The position numbers and the translations under genes were made by a program. The notes under the pieces are model-generated. The model ran no database searches and was not told the DNA's origin. It saw only the letters and a list, made by a program, of their open reading frames with translations. A stretch of DNA of 64,000 nt from Bacteroidia bacterium (GTDB lineage: Bacteria; Bacteroidota; Bacteroidia; J057). The stretch is from assembly GCA_041391665.1 (NCBI GenBank), contig JAWKNO010000001.1, positions 682,001 through 746,000 on the forward strand. The letters are read 5' to 3'. Numbering within the stretch: the first letter of the stretch is position 1; every line of letters begins with the position of its first letter. Positions 50,551-60,216 of the stretch are shown here, in pieces.

Positions 50551-52653
50551 ATGAACCACATTACGTATTATATCAGACTATCTTTCCCGCATCTTAAAAT
50601 GACAGGTATAGCAGTTTTTTTACTGCTGTATCTGTCGTTTTCTGTTTACAGTCAGTCAAAAGAAGACTATACCTGTAGTCTGGGGGATGAAAATATTACC
50701 ACGCCAGAACAGGTCGATTCTCAAAGCCGCAAGATTGCCGATAAAATCAAAAAGAGAACCCCGAAAGACTACCACTGCGCTGACAGCCTGGCTCAGGAAC
50801 TTCAAAAGATCTCAGCGCGCATCGGTTATTATCGGGGCGTAGGAAAACAAATCTGCAACAGAGGCAGAATCAGGCGGTATCAGGGCAAATACGAGGAGGC
50901 ACACGATTTTTATCAGGAGGCTATGGCTTACAGGGAAAAACACGGCTTACGCGATGCCTATACCGGCTATACCCTGCAGGAGATTGGGCTAAATTATCGC
51001 AATATGGGATTTTATGCAGAGGCTATTGAGGCTCATCTGGAAGCGATCCAATATTTCCGTGAAGAAAGCCTGACTAAGCAGGTGGGAGAAGAGTACAATA
51101 ATATAGGTGCTAGCATTTCTGAATTTGCTTACAAGATGTATAAGATTGATTCCACCTTCAATCGGGACTCTGCTCTTCGTAAAGGAATCGTGAATTATAA
51201 AAAAGCCTTTGAAATTGCAGAAAATGGTAAAAACTGGTCTGATTGTGTCAATGTGGGTGGGAATATCGGAAGAGACTATGTGGAGATTGGCGAGCTTGAT
51301 TCCGCAGCTTTTTTCCTGAATAATAGTATGGATTTATGTAGAAAAATTCTGGATACAATAACGGTTGACAATAAAGCACGAAAAGGAATCCTAAACTTGC
51401 AGGCAAGCACTTATGGTAAACTGGGGCATTTATACGAAAAACAAAAGTCCTATGATCTTGGGTTGGAACAGCATACAGCGGCATTGGCAATTTATAGAGA
51501 GCTAAATGATTCATCAGGTATTTTTACCGCCCTGACTAATATTGGCAACAACTATGAAGAACGGGGCGACAACAACAACGCATTGATATACTACAAGCAG
51601 GCTTATCAGGTAGGAGAACATGCCAAAATCGATCAGCGGCAGGATTTCCTGAGAAATAAAAATCTGTATGTTATTTACGCAAAACTGAAAGACACGGTAT
51701 CAGCTTACCCCTACCTACTCGCCAAGGCTGATAAAGAACAACAGATTGCCGCAAATGAAATGGTGCAAAATGTGGCGTTTGCCGAAAATAACGGGATCCT
51801 AAAAGCAGAAGCTGAAAAAGAAAAAGCTAATGCTAAATTGAAAAATCAGATGCTTATGGGCTCAGGTATCGTCCTGATTCTACTCATATTAGGCATTATA
51901 CAACAACTGCAACTGCGCAAAACACAGAAAAAACAAGCGACGCTTGAGGTTCAACAAAAAGCACAACAATACGAGGCAAGGATTGACCTGATCATGGATG
52001 AGTCTCGGCAAAGGTTGATCGCCAAACAAAACGAAACGCAGGAAATTGTACTGAAAGAAGTTGGCCGGGAATTACATGACAGTTTAGGCGGGACACTCGC
52101 CACCACTAAGCGGGTAATAGAAGAATGGATGGAAAGAGGGGTAGAAGAAGAGGCAATAAAAGAATATGGTCAAAAGGCGCTGGAGTTGATTCAGCGGTCG
52201 ATTGATGGTGTACGGCAAATCTCTCGTGAATTAAAAGGTGTAACCCTTAAAGATGGTCTCATTCCCGGAATCAGGGAGTTATGCCGGGAGATCAATGAAG
52301 TATATGCCCGTCCCGAAATAAAATTACAGACTTACAACCTCAAAACCCTGAATATTCCAGCAAAATGGGAGATCAATATATACCGTATTTTCCAGGAAGC
52401 GCTCACAAATATTCTGAAATATGCCGAAGCAACAAATGTAGAAATACAGATGTTTGTCAGGGACGAAATATTGTCTGTCACCATCGAAGACGACGGAAAA
52501 GGGTTTGACATTGAAAAAAAAGCCGAAGGTATCGGGCTGAAAAACATGAAGTCGCGTGCCGAAGAAATGAAGGGTACATTTACCATTTCTTCTGTAATAG
52601 ATCGCGGAACCACCCTGTTTATTGAAATTCCATTGCCTGACCAATTTTCCTGA
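50551..52653 (+). CDS. TPR-sensor histidine kinase (NarX/HisKA_3 type)
   Basis: 700 residues. N-terminal signal or anchor (MTGIAVFLLLYLSFSVYSQ, so an ATG 48 bases in may be the start), then about six TPR repeats in the periplasm (YRRYQGKYEEAHDFYQEAMAYREK-type; AYTGYTLQEIGLNYRNMGFYAEAIEAHLEAI; GIFTALTNIGNNYEERGDNNNALIYYKQAY). A transmembrane helix is at about 435-452, then a coiled coil, the HisKA_3 box VGRELHDSLGGTLA with phospho-acceptor His509, and an ATPase domain with IFQEALTNILKYAEA, EDDGKGFD and GIGLKNMKSRAE. It signals to the adjacent NarL-type regulator. The layout is common in Bacteroidota. Confidence 0.9.
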   Translation: MNHITYYIRLSFPHLKMTGIAVFLLLYLSFSVYSQSKEDYTCSLGDENITTPEQVDSQSRKIADKIKKRTPKDYHCADSLAQELQKISARIGYYRGVGKQICNRGRIRRYQGKYEEAHDFYQEAMAYREKHGLRDAYTGYTLQEIGLNYRNMGFYAEAIEAHLEAIQYFREESLTKQVGEEYNNIGASISEFAYKMYKIDSTFNRDSALRKGIVNYKKAFEIAENGKNWSDCVNVGGNIGRDYVEIGELDSAAFFLNNSMDLCRKILDTITVDNKARKGILNLQASTYGKLGHLYEKQKSYDLGLEQHTAALAIYRELNDSSGIFTALTNIGNNYEERGDNNNALIYYKQAYQVGEHAKIDQRQDFLRNKNLYVIYAKLKDTVSAYPYLLAKADKEQQIAANEMVQNVAFAENNGILKAEAEKEKANAKLKNQMLMGSGIVLILLILGIIQQLQLRKTQKKQATLEVQQKAQQYEARIDLIMDESRQRLIAKQNETQEIVLKEVGRELHDSLGGTLATTKRVIEEWMERGVEEEAIKEYGQKALELIQRSIDGVRQISRELKGVTLKDGLIPGIRELCREINEVYARPEIKLQTYNLKTLNIPAKWEINIYRIFQEALTNILKYAEATNVEIQMFVRDEILSVTIEDDGKGFDIEKKAEGIGLKNMKSRAEEMKGTFTISSVIDRGTTLFIEIPLPDQFS

Positions 52654-52664
52654 AATACATTATT

Positions 52665-53402
52665 ATGAAAACTATTGTGAAAGAACCCCAAACCGAAAAG
52701 AAAACTACCAAAGTAATGATCGTAGATGATCATAAGATTGTCATCGAATCCCTGGCAAATTTAATCAATAGTAAAGAAGGCTATCAGGTTGTCCAACTGG
52801 CAGAAAACGGACGCGCAGCGATTTCTTATCTGGAAAAAATAAGCCCCGCAGATTACCCGGATGTCATCCTGATGGATCTTCTTATGGAAGAAGATGATGA
52901 TCAAAGAGAACCCGACGGGCTGCGCACCTCCAGATATATATTCAAACATCTGGTTAAAAAAGGCATATTTGAAACACGTGTGATTATCCTGTCTTCTGCG
53001 CTGAATGGATTGTATATCTCTGCTGCCCACGATATGTGTATTCAGGGTTATCTGGTAAAAGAATCAGGTATTAAGGAAATCATCCAGGCAATCGATGTAG
53101 TCATGAAAGGGGAAATGTACTACAGAGACAATGTTTACGCCGAAATGTCAAAGTATAAACAAGAGAGTCAGTGGGCGGAAAATGAAATTATCCCCCCTTC
53201 GGCCCTTGAGTTGGACGTATTAAAATTAACCGCAAAAGGTCTGACTGCAAAAGAGATCTCCGCAGCAACGGCAGACAACCTGAAGTTAACCGTAGATGCT
53301 ACCGAAGCGCATAAAAGACAACTTTTGCGAAAGCTGGGCGCAAAAAATGTGGCGGAATTAATCGCAATTGCCTTTCGCCTGGGATATCTGAAGGTGTATT
53401 GA
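52665..53402 (+). CDS. NarL/LuxR-family response regulator
   Basis: 245 residues: receiver with the acidic pair VDDHK (Asp21-Asp22), phospho-acceptor Asp71 in VILMDLLM, a Ser in ILSSA and Lys in GYLVKES, so a complete switch. The C-terminal HTH is LuxR-type: PSALELDVLKLTAKGLTAKEISAATADNLKLTVDATEAHKRQLLRKLGAKNVAELIAIA, with several extra residues in the turn compared with the usual 'VS..TV..H' run. It starts 11 bases after the kinase gene and is its natural partner. Confidence 0.9.
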   Translation: MKTIVKEPQTEKKTTKVMIVDDHKIVIESLANLINSKEGYQVVQLAENGRAAISYLEKISPADYPDVILMDLLMEEDDDQREPDGLRTSRYIFKHLVKKGIFETRVIILSSALNGLYISAAHDMCIQGYLVKESGIKEIIQAIDVVMKGEMYYRDNVYAEMSKYKQESQWAENEIIPPSALELDVLKLTAKGLTAKEISAATADNLKLTVDATEAHKRQLLRKLGAKNVAELIAIAFRLGYLKVY

Positions 53403-53536
53403 TCCTGATACCGAGTTGGTTTATTTCCCTTCCCTTCTGTCGATTGCCATTCACTGTGGCGAGCAGGCGGCTGTATGCCTGAGGATAAACTTACTAATAG
53501 CCTAACCCTACCCATTGCGGTAGATAAAAGTGTAGA

Positions 53537-54208
53537 ATGATGATAAAAATTATGTTGGTTGACAGCCACAAACTATATGTTGAGGCTGTGTCAGAGTTGA
53601 TGAACCGTGAGAAAGATCTGGTCGTTTCTTATAAGTTGTCATCGGCCTTCGAGGCGTTACAAATACTTCAAAATCATAATGCAGAAAAACCTGATGTCGT
53701 AGTCATCGATGCCGATCTGAAAGAAAAAGAACCCGTAGGTTTATACCATGCGACTTATATCACAAGACAATACCCGGGCATTGCAGTAGTTGTACAAAGC
53801 CTCCAAAAAGTAGCGATTTATCCTCATCAAATGGAGCAGGCACAGGTGGCTGGTTTTCTATTTAAAGATTGCAGTAACAGAGAATTGTTCTCCGCTATAC
53901 GGACCGTTGCCGAAGGTAAAAAATTTTATCAAAGAGAAGTTCAGGAAGTACTGAAACGATTCCGCGAATACCTCGAATCGCCAGCAGATAATGTTCCGTT
54001 TTTGACCGGTACAGAAAAATCTATCCTGCAATGGATGAGTTATGGATTTCCAGATGATCGTATTGCTGAAAATATGCAGATGTGTCAGAAAATCATTTCC
54101 CTGCACTGGAATAATATCGCCAGGAAATTTGGCTCTACGAACCTCCGGGAGATTCTTGTTGAAGCGTTGGATAAAGGGTGTTTTGAAACACGAACACTTG
54201 CCTTATAG
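53537..54208 (+). CDS. Atypical NarL-type regulator with altered acidic pocket
   Basis: 223 residues with the same two-domain order as its upstream neighbour but only distantly similar. The receiver starts IKIMLVDSHKLYVEAVSEL, so the second Asp of the acidic pair is Ser10; the acceptor Asp58 (VVVIDADL), Ser in VVVQSL and Lys in GFLFKD remain. Magnesium binding and phosphorylation may be weakened. HTH: LTGTEKSILQWMSYGFPDDRIAENMQMCQKIISLHWNNIARKFGSTNLREILVEAL. It is 134 bases past the first regulator and is closed by a terminator. Confidence 0.82.
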   Translation: MMIKIMLVDSHKLYVEAVSELMNREKDLVVSYKLSSAFEALQILQNHNAEKPDVVVIDADLKEKEPVGLYHATYITRQYPGIAVVVQSLQKVAIYPHQMEQAQVAGFLFKDCSNRELFSAIRTVAEGKKFYQREVQEVLKRFREYLESPADNVPFLTGTEKSILQWMSYGFPDDRIAENMQMCQKIISLHWNNIARKFGSTNLREILVEALDKGCFETRTLAL

Positions 54209-54364
54209 TTGGAAATACCTGTGAATCCTGTGAAAAACTGCCGTTACCCTGTTTTCGGTGCAATTTTATACCAGAACCGTAGTACCGGTAAGGAAATATG
54301 TTGAGGATATTTGTTTCAGTTCTTTCCAACCAAATAATTCTCTCAGGGAGAAAAGCTTATTAAT

Positions 54365-54403
54365 AAAGAGATAGGATATGTGTACCAGACCTGTCTCTTT
54401 TTT
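54365..54403 (+). terminator. Terminator after the atypical regulator
   Basis: AAAGAGATAGG (54365-54375) pairs with CCTGTCTCTTT (54390-54400), with one T-G pair, followed by TTT. It lies in the 338-base gap before the caspase gene; nothing else is recognised there. Confidence 0.65.
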
Positions 54404-54546
54404 CCGGAAGTATGTACACACCTGGTTATTTTGGTGTGAATTTGAATAGGGAGTTTGTATATCGGGAAGGTTCCTCGTTTTTTGAGGGCCTTCTCGTTTC
54501 ATTTTAAAGTGGATTTTGTTATTTTGTATTTTATTCCCCCTCGCCC

Positions 54547-56595
54547 ATGACAAAACCTAAAAACCTATACGCGCTATTTGTTGGTATCAATAAATATGAG
54601 AGTGTCACTGGTCTCAATGGCTGCATCAATGATGTAAATGCTATGAGAGCGTATCTCCAGGCACAGCCGGATATTCTGTTGAAAGAACGTGTGCTGATCT
54701 CGGATGAAAATCATCATGATTTCCCCAAACCCACCAAATCGGCTATTGTAGCGGCGATAAAGGAGCATCTGGGGCAGGCCGAAAAAGATGATATGGTTTT
54801 GTTTTATTTTGCCGGGCATGGGGTACAGGAAAGAACGGCAATTCCCGCTTTCGTAAAAGCAGAACCCGGGGGGCTGATCGAATCCCTGGTTTGTTATGAC
54901 AGTAAATTAAACGTTGCCAATTCTGCAGATCATACCTGCCTGGCTGATAAGGAACTTCGCTGGCTGTTTCACGATATCGCCCAAAAATCTCCGCATATTC
55001 TCATCCTTACCGACTGCTGCCATTCGGGTGATGTAATGCGCGATGCTTTGGAGGATGATTCTTCAAAAAAACGCAAAGGATCTGACAAAGTCCTTCCTCC
55101 CCGGGCGTTTGAAGGTTTCGTTTTCCATCAGCATATCTCCGCTCATGCCCTGGCTACACAGTCGCTCAATGATTTGATTCCCCTGGGTAATTATATCCAT
55201 TTTGCCGCCTGCAGAAATACGGAGGTTGCCTGGGAAGGAGATTATGAACGTGATAAACCCGGAGGCCTATTCACCATCAGCCTGCTAAAAATTCTTCAAA
55301 AGGGAGGCAGAAATTTATCCTATCACGCCCTAAACAGCCGGCTGGTAAACTATATGCGCGGCTGGAAAAACAAAGCACAGCGCCCGCAGGTTTTTGCCGG
55401 ATCTGATCAGATGGGTGCGTTGTACGGTTTGTTTCTCAATGGGGAGATCGCAAAAACGACCTCCCGGGCAAGTATAACCGGGAATGATAAATATGGCTGG
55501 ACACTTGACCTTGGCGCCATTCACGGGATTGTGCCAGGGGATAAAAAAACGCCTGTAAAGGTATTTAACAGTACCGGCCATGAGCCAATCGGTGAAGTGA
55601 TGATTGAAAAAATTTATCCCGGTTTTTGTACTCTCAACAATTCCTCGGGCCTGTTGGAAAAGGATCAATTGGTTTATTTTGCTACAATCAATTGTTTTGC
55701 CGCAACTCCACCGACCGTTTTCCTGAAAGGGCCGGATACAGGTGGCCTGGAGCTATTCAGGAAACTGGTCGGCGAAAATCTATGGGAGGCAAAAAGTCTC
55801 TCGGTTGAAATCGTCGAAAATGAAGCCGAAGCCGACTATGTACTGCATGCAGAAAATTCGGAATACAGGATTACAAAAAGCTATGACACCCGCCCTCTTG
55901 TGCAGCAGGTCTATGGCTACGAGACCGCTCAGGCAAAGCTGGTCAGAGACTATTTTTTACATATAGCCCGCTGGAAATTTGTCCGGGAACTCAACAACCC
56001 CGATACAAAACTTAATAAAAAACAGGGCATCCAAAAGTCCAACTACCCGATCAAAATGCAATTATTTGTATTGGACCCTGATGGGAACGAACGGGAGTCC
56101 GATATCCGTGAAGTCAACACGCTGGAAATGAATGTGCCCAATGAAGAGGGGGAACTTTTCGGCAAATTCAGAATCAAACTGACCAATGTAGGCTCAGAAA
56201 ATCTGTATTGCTCGTTGCTGTATATGCCGATGACCTTTGGTATATACAATACGCTCCTTCCGGGTGGAGGAATCTGGCTTGACCCCGGTGATGAAATCTG
56301 GGCTGTAGAAGGTGAGTATATAGCACTTTCTGTAGACGGTTATATCTATGATTTTGACTGGGATGGATCAAGCGAATACCTCAAACTGATTGTCAGCGCT
56401 ACAGAATTCAGTACGGAGGAACTCACGCTTGAGGAACTTCCCTTACCGGAAATAACTCGCAGCAAAGTCTCCCGGGGAGCTTTCCATTACTCGCCCCCCA
56501 AAAGCGGAGTAAAAGAAGACGACTGGATGGCTGTTGGGTACGAGATGTTTATCAAAAACCCCCGGGCTTTTGTACAAAAAAATCATTCGGCCTGA
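54547..56595 (+). CDS. Caspase-family (C14) protease with C-terminal sandwich region
   Basis: Metacaspase-like protein of 682 residues. Residues 8-280 are the p20/p10-like domain: YALFVGINKYESVTGLNGCINDVNAM, VLFYFAGHGVQE with the catalytic His91, and ILILTDCCHSGDVMRD with the catalytic Cys158; an insertion DSSKKRKGSDK follows. The next part (about 300-470) and the C-terminal 150 residues (QLFVLDPDGNERESDI, FGKFRIKLTNVGSENLYCSLLYM, DPGDEIWAVEG) look like beta-sandwich domains, the last resembling the DUF4384-type domain often joined to bacterial caspases. No signal peptide: cytoplasmic. The active site is intact, unlike the caspase-like gene at 3-4 kb. Confidence 0.9.
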   Translation: MTKPKNLYALFVGINKYESVTGLNGCINDVNAMRAYLQAQPDILLKERVLISDENHHDFPKPTKSAIVAAIKEHLGQAEKDDMVLFYFAGHGVQERTAIPAFVKAEPGGLIESLVCYDSKLNVANSADHTCLADKELRWLFHDIAQKSPHILILTDCCHSGDVMRDALEDDSSKKRKGSDKVLPPRAFEGFVFHQHISAHALATQSLNDLIPLGNYIHFAACRNTEVAWEGDYERDKPGGLFTISLLKILQKGGRNLSYHALNSRLVNYMRGWKNKAQRPQVFAGSDQMGALYGLFLNGEIAKTTSRASITGNDKYGWTLDLGAIHGIVPGDKKTPVKVFNSTGHEPIGEVMIEKIYPGFCTLNNSSGLLEKDQLVYFATINCFAATPPTVFLKGPDTGGLELFRKLVGENLWEAKSLSVEIVENEAEADYVLHAENSEYRITKSYDTRPLVQQVYGYETAQAKLVRDYFLHIARWKFVRELNNPDTKLNKKQGIQKSNYPIKMQLFVLDPDGNERESDIREVNTLEMNVPNEEGELFGKFRIKLTNVGSENLYCSLLYMPMTFGIYNTLLPGGGIWLDPGDEIWAVEGEYIALSVDGYIYDFDWDGSSEYLKLIVSATEFSTEELTLEELPLPEITRSKVSRGAFHYSPPKSGVKEDDWMAVGYEMFIKNPRAFVQKNHSA

Positions 56596-57482
56596 CCATT
56601 TGTAGATAAAACCTGCAAGGTGTGAATATACTTTGCCTCCGGGTTTTGGTAGGTCCAGACGATTTTTTTGTCTCTGGTTATTTCCATCATTTTTAAACCA
56701 TCTGCTGTCTGGTTGCCATAGCAGGAGACCAGAAAATGGCCATTTTTCAACACCTGCAACCCACATACATCCTGTAATTGCCCGTCAATTTCTGCGGTAG
56801 TCAGTTGCCATTCAACGGCGCCTTTTTTGTCAATCACCACCAGGCGATTGCCGGAAGCACACGTGATAACCGTTGAGCCATTATTAAGGCGTACAGCCTC
56901 GAAAGTACCGTTTTTGGCTTCTGTTCCACCGAGCTCGGGCATGTCAACACGAATGGTTCTCATCACTTTGCCGCGCTTATTGTATTCTTTCGCGAAGGGC
57001 ATAAGCCGATGCGGCACCAGATACCGGCCATTCGTTAATTTTTGACTCATACGGGATTGCATGTGCACATTATCGGTTTCAGGCTGAATGGGGATCTCTC
57101 TGGTGATTTTTCCCTGCAAATCAACTTCCACCAAGCGGGGTTTTTCGCCCAGTTCGGTGACCAGTGTTTTACCGTCAGCAAGCCGCTGCGCACTCATGAT
57201 TTCGGGATTTAGTTCACTTTGATACACCCAGACGACTTTCTTGTCCGGGGAAATTTCTTTCACTTCCTTTGCATAAGTGATGAGGTAGTTTCCTCCGGGA
57301 AGTTTGGATATGTCTCTGGAATTGCCATCATATTCCCATACAATCTCATCGTTTTCATTTATCTCAAATGTTTTGGGGCCACTGACGACAATGGCATGGC
57401 GTATTCCGGTTTCACTTTTTTGCTGGCCCCGGAGTGGTAGTGTGAGTACTAAAATAAGGATTAGCGTAAGTGGTAGTTTCAT
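56583..57482 (-). CDS. Exported beta-propeller protein (PQQ/arylsulfotransferase-like)
   Basis: Signal peptide MKLPLTLILILVLTLPLRGQ, then about six repeats of roughly 45 residues of the form '.DKKVVWVYQSELNPEIMSAQRLADGKTLVTELGEKPRLVEVDLQGKITREI', the propeller blade pattern of PQQ-like and arylsulfotransferase-like repeats (W-Y/W-E at blade ends, DGNTLV-type turns). No PQQ-ligand or sulfotransferase active site can be seen. Periplasmic; function unknown. Its 3' end overlaps the caspase gene end by 13 bases (convergent). Confidence 0.75.
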   Translation of the reverse strand: MKLPLTLILILVLTLPLRGQQKSETGIRHAIVVSGPKTFEINENDEIVWEYDGNSRDISKLPGGNYLITYAKEVKEISPDKKVVWVYQSELNPEIMSAQRLADGKTLVTELGEKPRLVEVDLQGKITREIPIQPETDNVHMQSRMSQKLTNGRYLVPHRLMPFAKEYNKRGKVMRTIRVDMPELGGTEAKNGTFEAVRLNNGSTVITCASGNRLVVIDKKGAVEWQLTTAEIDGQLQDVCGLQVLKNGHFLVSCYGNQTADGLKMMEITRDKKIVWTYQNPEAKYIHTLQVLSTNGQAE

Positions 57483-57543
57483 TTTGTAGATTCCTTAGTA
57501 GCGTGATGTCTTAAAAAATATATATAAATTCATACAGGAAATT

Positions 57544-58902
57544 ATGCCTGTCCGAATATACATATCGACGATGATAACCGCAGTTATTTCTGCGGGTCTG
57601 TATTATATTCTACTTTTTCATACCCCCCGGGAAAATTTCTTCCAGTTGATCTTCCTGTTTGGCGCTTTGTCTGCCTGCTATATTCTTTTGGTGAAAGCTG
57701 CCAAAAATCAGGGAATCAATTATGTAGTTACCATTACTGTTCTTTTTCATCTTATTCCGCTTATTTCTCCCAATATCCTGCCTGTTTTGTCCGATGACTT
57801 CTACCGTTTTGTATGGGATGGGCAACTTCTTGTGCATGGGATAAATCCGTTTGCGGCCATTCCGGAGGTGTATATGGAAAACCCCCCATCTGCACTTGCC
57901 TATGGTCTTACAGAGGAACTTTTCCGGGGACTGAATTCAAAGGCGTATTTTACGATTTACCCACCGGTGCTTCAGGGAGTTTTTTACCTGTCTGCACGCA
58001 TTTCACCAGAAAGTATTGCCGGATCAGTTATGGTGATGAAAGGGATAATTCTGGTAGCTGAGGCAGGAAGTATATGGATGATGGTCAGGCTTCTTCGTCA
58101 TTTTCAGTTACCTGTGTGGCAAGTGGCATGGTATGCATTTAATCCGCTGGTCATTGTAGAGCTTTCGGGTAATCTTCACTTTGAGGCGCTGATGATATTT
58201 TTTCTTTTATGGGCTTTTTTGTGGCTTGCGGAGGGTAAATGGCTGCTTTCTTCCATTCCTTTTGCGCTGGCTGTGGGAAGCAAACTCTTACCACTTATGC
58301 TTCTCCCCTTGCTGATCAGAAGGCTGGGGTGGGGGAAAACATTGGTATATGGGACGATGGTGGTGCTGATAACAGGCATGCTGTTCATACCCGTATTTGA
58401 TCTGGATACCTTTTTAAATCTGTACGAAAGTATTGATTTGTACTTTCACAAATTTGAGTTTAACGCCAGCATCTACTATCTGATTCGATGGGTGGGGTAT
58501 AGAATTACAGGCTATAATATTATTCAGCTTATCGGGAAGTATCTCGCGCTCGCGGTATTTGTGGGAATCGGCATCTATACATTTCTGGAAAAAAAGCCTG
58601 GCTGGAAAAACCTTCCCGAAAGTTTTGTCTGGATATTTTTGATGTATTTCTCCCTGGCTTCTATTGTGCACCCATGGTACACCACCACGTTGGTTGCTTT
58701 TTCTGTTTTTACCAGGTTTCGGTTTCCCGTGATATGGAGTCTGGTCGTACCTTTGTCTTATTTTACCTATCGAACGACAGCCTATCACGAAAATCTTTGG
58801 TTGACAGCCCTGGAATACCTGATAGTAGTCGTCTGGATTATTTTTGAAGTAAAAAACCAAATGGGTAGTAAAACCGTTAAACCCCCGGATCAACCCGTAT
58901 AA
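57544..58902 (+). CDS. GT-C-type membrane glycosyltransferase (mannosyltransferase-like)
   Basis: Polytopic protein of 452 residues with about 11 hydrophobic helices. After helix 3 the loop LSDDFYRFVWDGQLLVHGINPFAAIP carries the Asp-rich DD.YR..WDG motif of polyprenol-phosphate-dependent GT-C enzymes (MptB/GT87-like), and KAYFTIYPPVLQGVFYLS plus NPLVIVELSGNLHFEALMIF fit the same group. Would transfer a sugar from a lipid-linked donor on the periplasmic side. Donor and acceptor unknown. Followed after 8 bases by the GNAT-like gene, likely one operon. Confidence 0.8.
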   Translation: MPVRIYISTMITAVISAGLYYILLFHTPRENFFQLIFLFGALSACYILLVKAAKNQGINYVVTITVLFHLIPLISPNILPVLSDDFYRFVWDGQLLVHGINPFAAIPEVYMENPPSALAYGLTEELFRGLNSKAYFTIYPPVLQGVFYLSARISPESIAGSVMVMKGIILVAEAGSIWMMVRLLRHFQLPVWQVAWYAFNPLVIVELSGNLHFEALMIFFLLWAFLWLAEGKWLLSSIPFALAVGSKLLPLMLLPLLIRRLGWGKTLVYGTMVVLITGMLFIPVFDLDTFLNLYESIDLYFHKFEFNASIYYLIRWVGYRITGYNIIQLIGKYLALAVFVGIGIYTFLEKKPGWKNLPESFVWIFLMYFSLASIVHPWYTTTLVAFSVFTRFRFPVIWSLVVPLSYFTYRTTAYHENLWLTALEYLIVVVWIIFEVKNQMGSKTVKPPDQPV

Positions 58903-58910
58903 AAATTAGT

Positions 58911-60167
58911 ATGAAGGCTATTTCCTGTCCACAGGTTACGTTCTCTTTACCCTCCTGTATATTCACACCACAGGTATTTGATACAACTTCTGATACAACT
59001 TCAACTGTTCAGACCCGTGTATTTCATTCAATAGGGGATGTTCCGGTTTACGAAATCAATAATATGCTTTCGCCTGATTTGTTGGCATTGCTGACAGGTA
59101 CGGAGGCAGCCCAAATGCCCGGGATGAGTTTTAAATATGTACTCTCCACCCAGGCGGGAATGCCCGCGGTATTCGCATATTTTCAGCTATTATCTTTCTC
59201 CGCATCACAGATTCGAAGTTTTACCCCCCGCCCGGAAAATGCAGATGATCTATATGGAAAGTTGAGGAATGTGGCTGCCCGGATTGCAAAAAATATCCTT
59301 GAAAAACGACAGATACACATTCTTGTGAGTGGGAATGCCTTGATAACCGGCCAGTCAGGTATTTTTCATGCTCCTTCTTTGTCGCCGGAAGATGCGTATC
59401 GCCAATTGCCGGGCATGATCGAAAGGTTACTTGCTGAAAATCCGGGCATAGATGCAGTACTTCTCAAGGATCACCTTAATCTGCCGGAAGCAATCGCCGG
59501 GGAATGGGCAGCACAGGGGTATCAGCCATTTGCCACAGAACCCGATATGGGAATGCCGGTCATCTGGGAGACGGTAGATGATTACCATCTGGATATGGCT
59601 TCAAAATACAGGCAAAGAGTAAAAAGTGCGTATAAAAAGAGCAATGGAACTATTCGCCGGGAATTGACGGAGCACGAGGTGATAAAGTATAAAAACCGCT
59701 TGTTTGAATTATTCGATTCTGTGCTCAAAGAGGATCGCTTTAATCTTGTTCCTCATTCGACTGAATACCTTCCTGCGATGAAAGCGGCTTTGGGAGAAAA
59801 ATTCCGGATTTACGGCTATTTTTCAGCGGGCGAGATCGTAGCATTTCAGACTTTAATTGAAATGGGTGAAGATTTGTATTGCCACTTTCTTGGATACCAC
59901 TGTGAACTTAACCGGGAGTACAAACTCTATCAGCGAATGTTATATGATGCGGTAGCAATGGCAATTGATGGCCGGTTTAAGCGTATTTCCTTTGGCCGTA
60001 CGGCTATGGAAATCAAATCTACAGTGGGTGCAACCCCGGCCTACCCGGTTTGTTATCTGAAATTCTCACGCCCTGTGATAAATCGTCTGGCAGCCCCTTA
60101 TCTTCGCAATGTAAAGATCGAAGACTGGCAGCCCCGGCATCCTTTTAAATCTATGATTCCTGCATAA
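58911..60167 (+). CDS. GNAT-superfamily (BioF2-like) acyltransferase-type protein
   Basis: 418 residues, soluble. The C-terminal half shows the acetyltransferase pattern of peptidoglycan-biosynthesis/GNAT proteins: YRQRVKSAYKKS, ENRLFELFDSVLKEDRFNL-type, EKFRIYGYFSAGEIVAFQTLIEMGEDLYCHFLGYHCELNREYKLYQRMLYDAVAMAI and KRISFGRTAMEIKSTVG. The N-terminal half is a second, more divergent GNAT-like lobe (HILVSGNALITGQSG). Acceptor unknown; likely amino or hydroxyl acylation of a surface or small molecule. The first 35 residues are poorly defined and the start may be later. Confidence 0.7.
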   Translation: MKAISCPQVTFSLPSCIFTPQVFDTTSDTTSTVQTRVFHSIGDVPVYEINNMLSPDLLALLTGTEAAQMPGMSFKYVLSTQAGMPAVFAYFQLLSFSASQIRSFTPRPENADDLYGKLRNVAARIAKNILEKRQIHILVSGNALITGQSGIFHAPSLSPEDAYRQLPGMIERLLAENPGIDAVLLKDHLNLPEAIAGEWAAQGYQPFATEPDMGMPVIWETVDDYHLDMASKYRQRVKSAYKKSNGTIRRELTEHEVIKYKNRLFELFDSVLKEDRFNLVPHSTEYLPAMKAALGEKFRIYGYFSAGEIVAFQTLIEMGEDLYCHFLGYHCELNREYKLYQRMLYDAVAMAIDGRFKRISFGRTAMEIKSTVGATPAYPVCYLKFSRPVINRLAAPYLRNVKIEDWQPRHPFKSMIPA

Positions 60168-60216
60168 AATATATCTGTTGATTTTCGTAAGCGGGGTATT
60201 ATTCGTATTTTTCACT

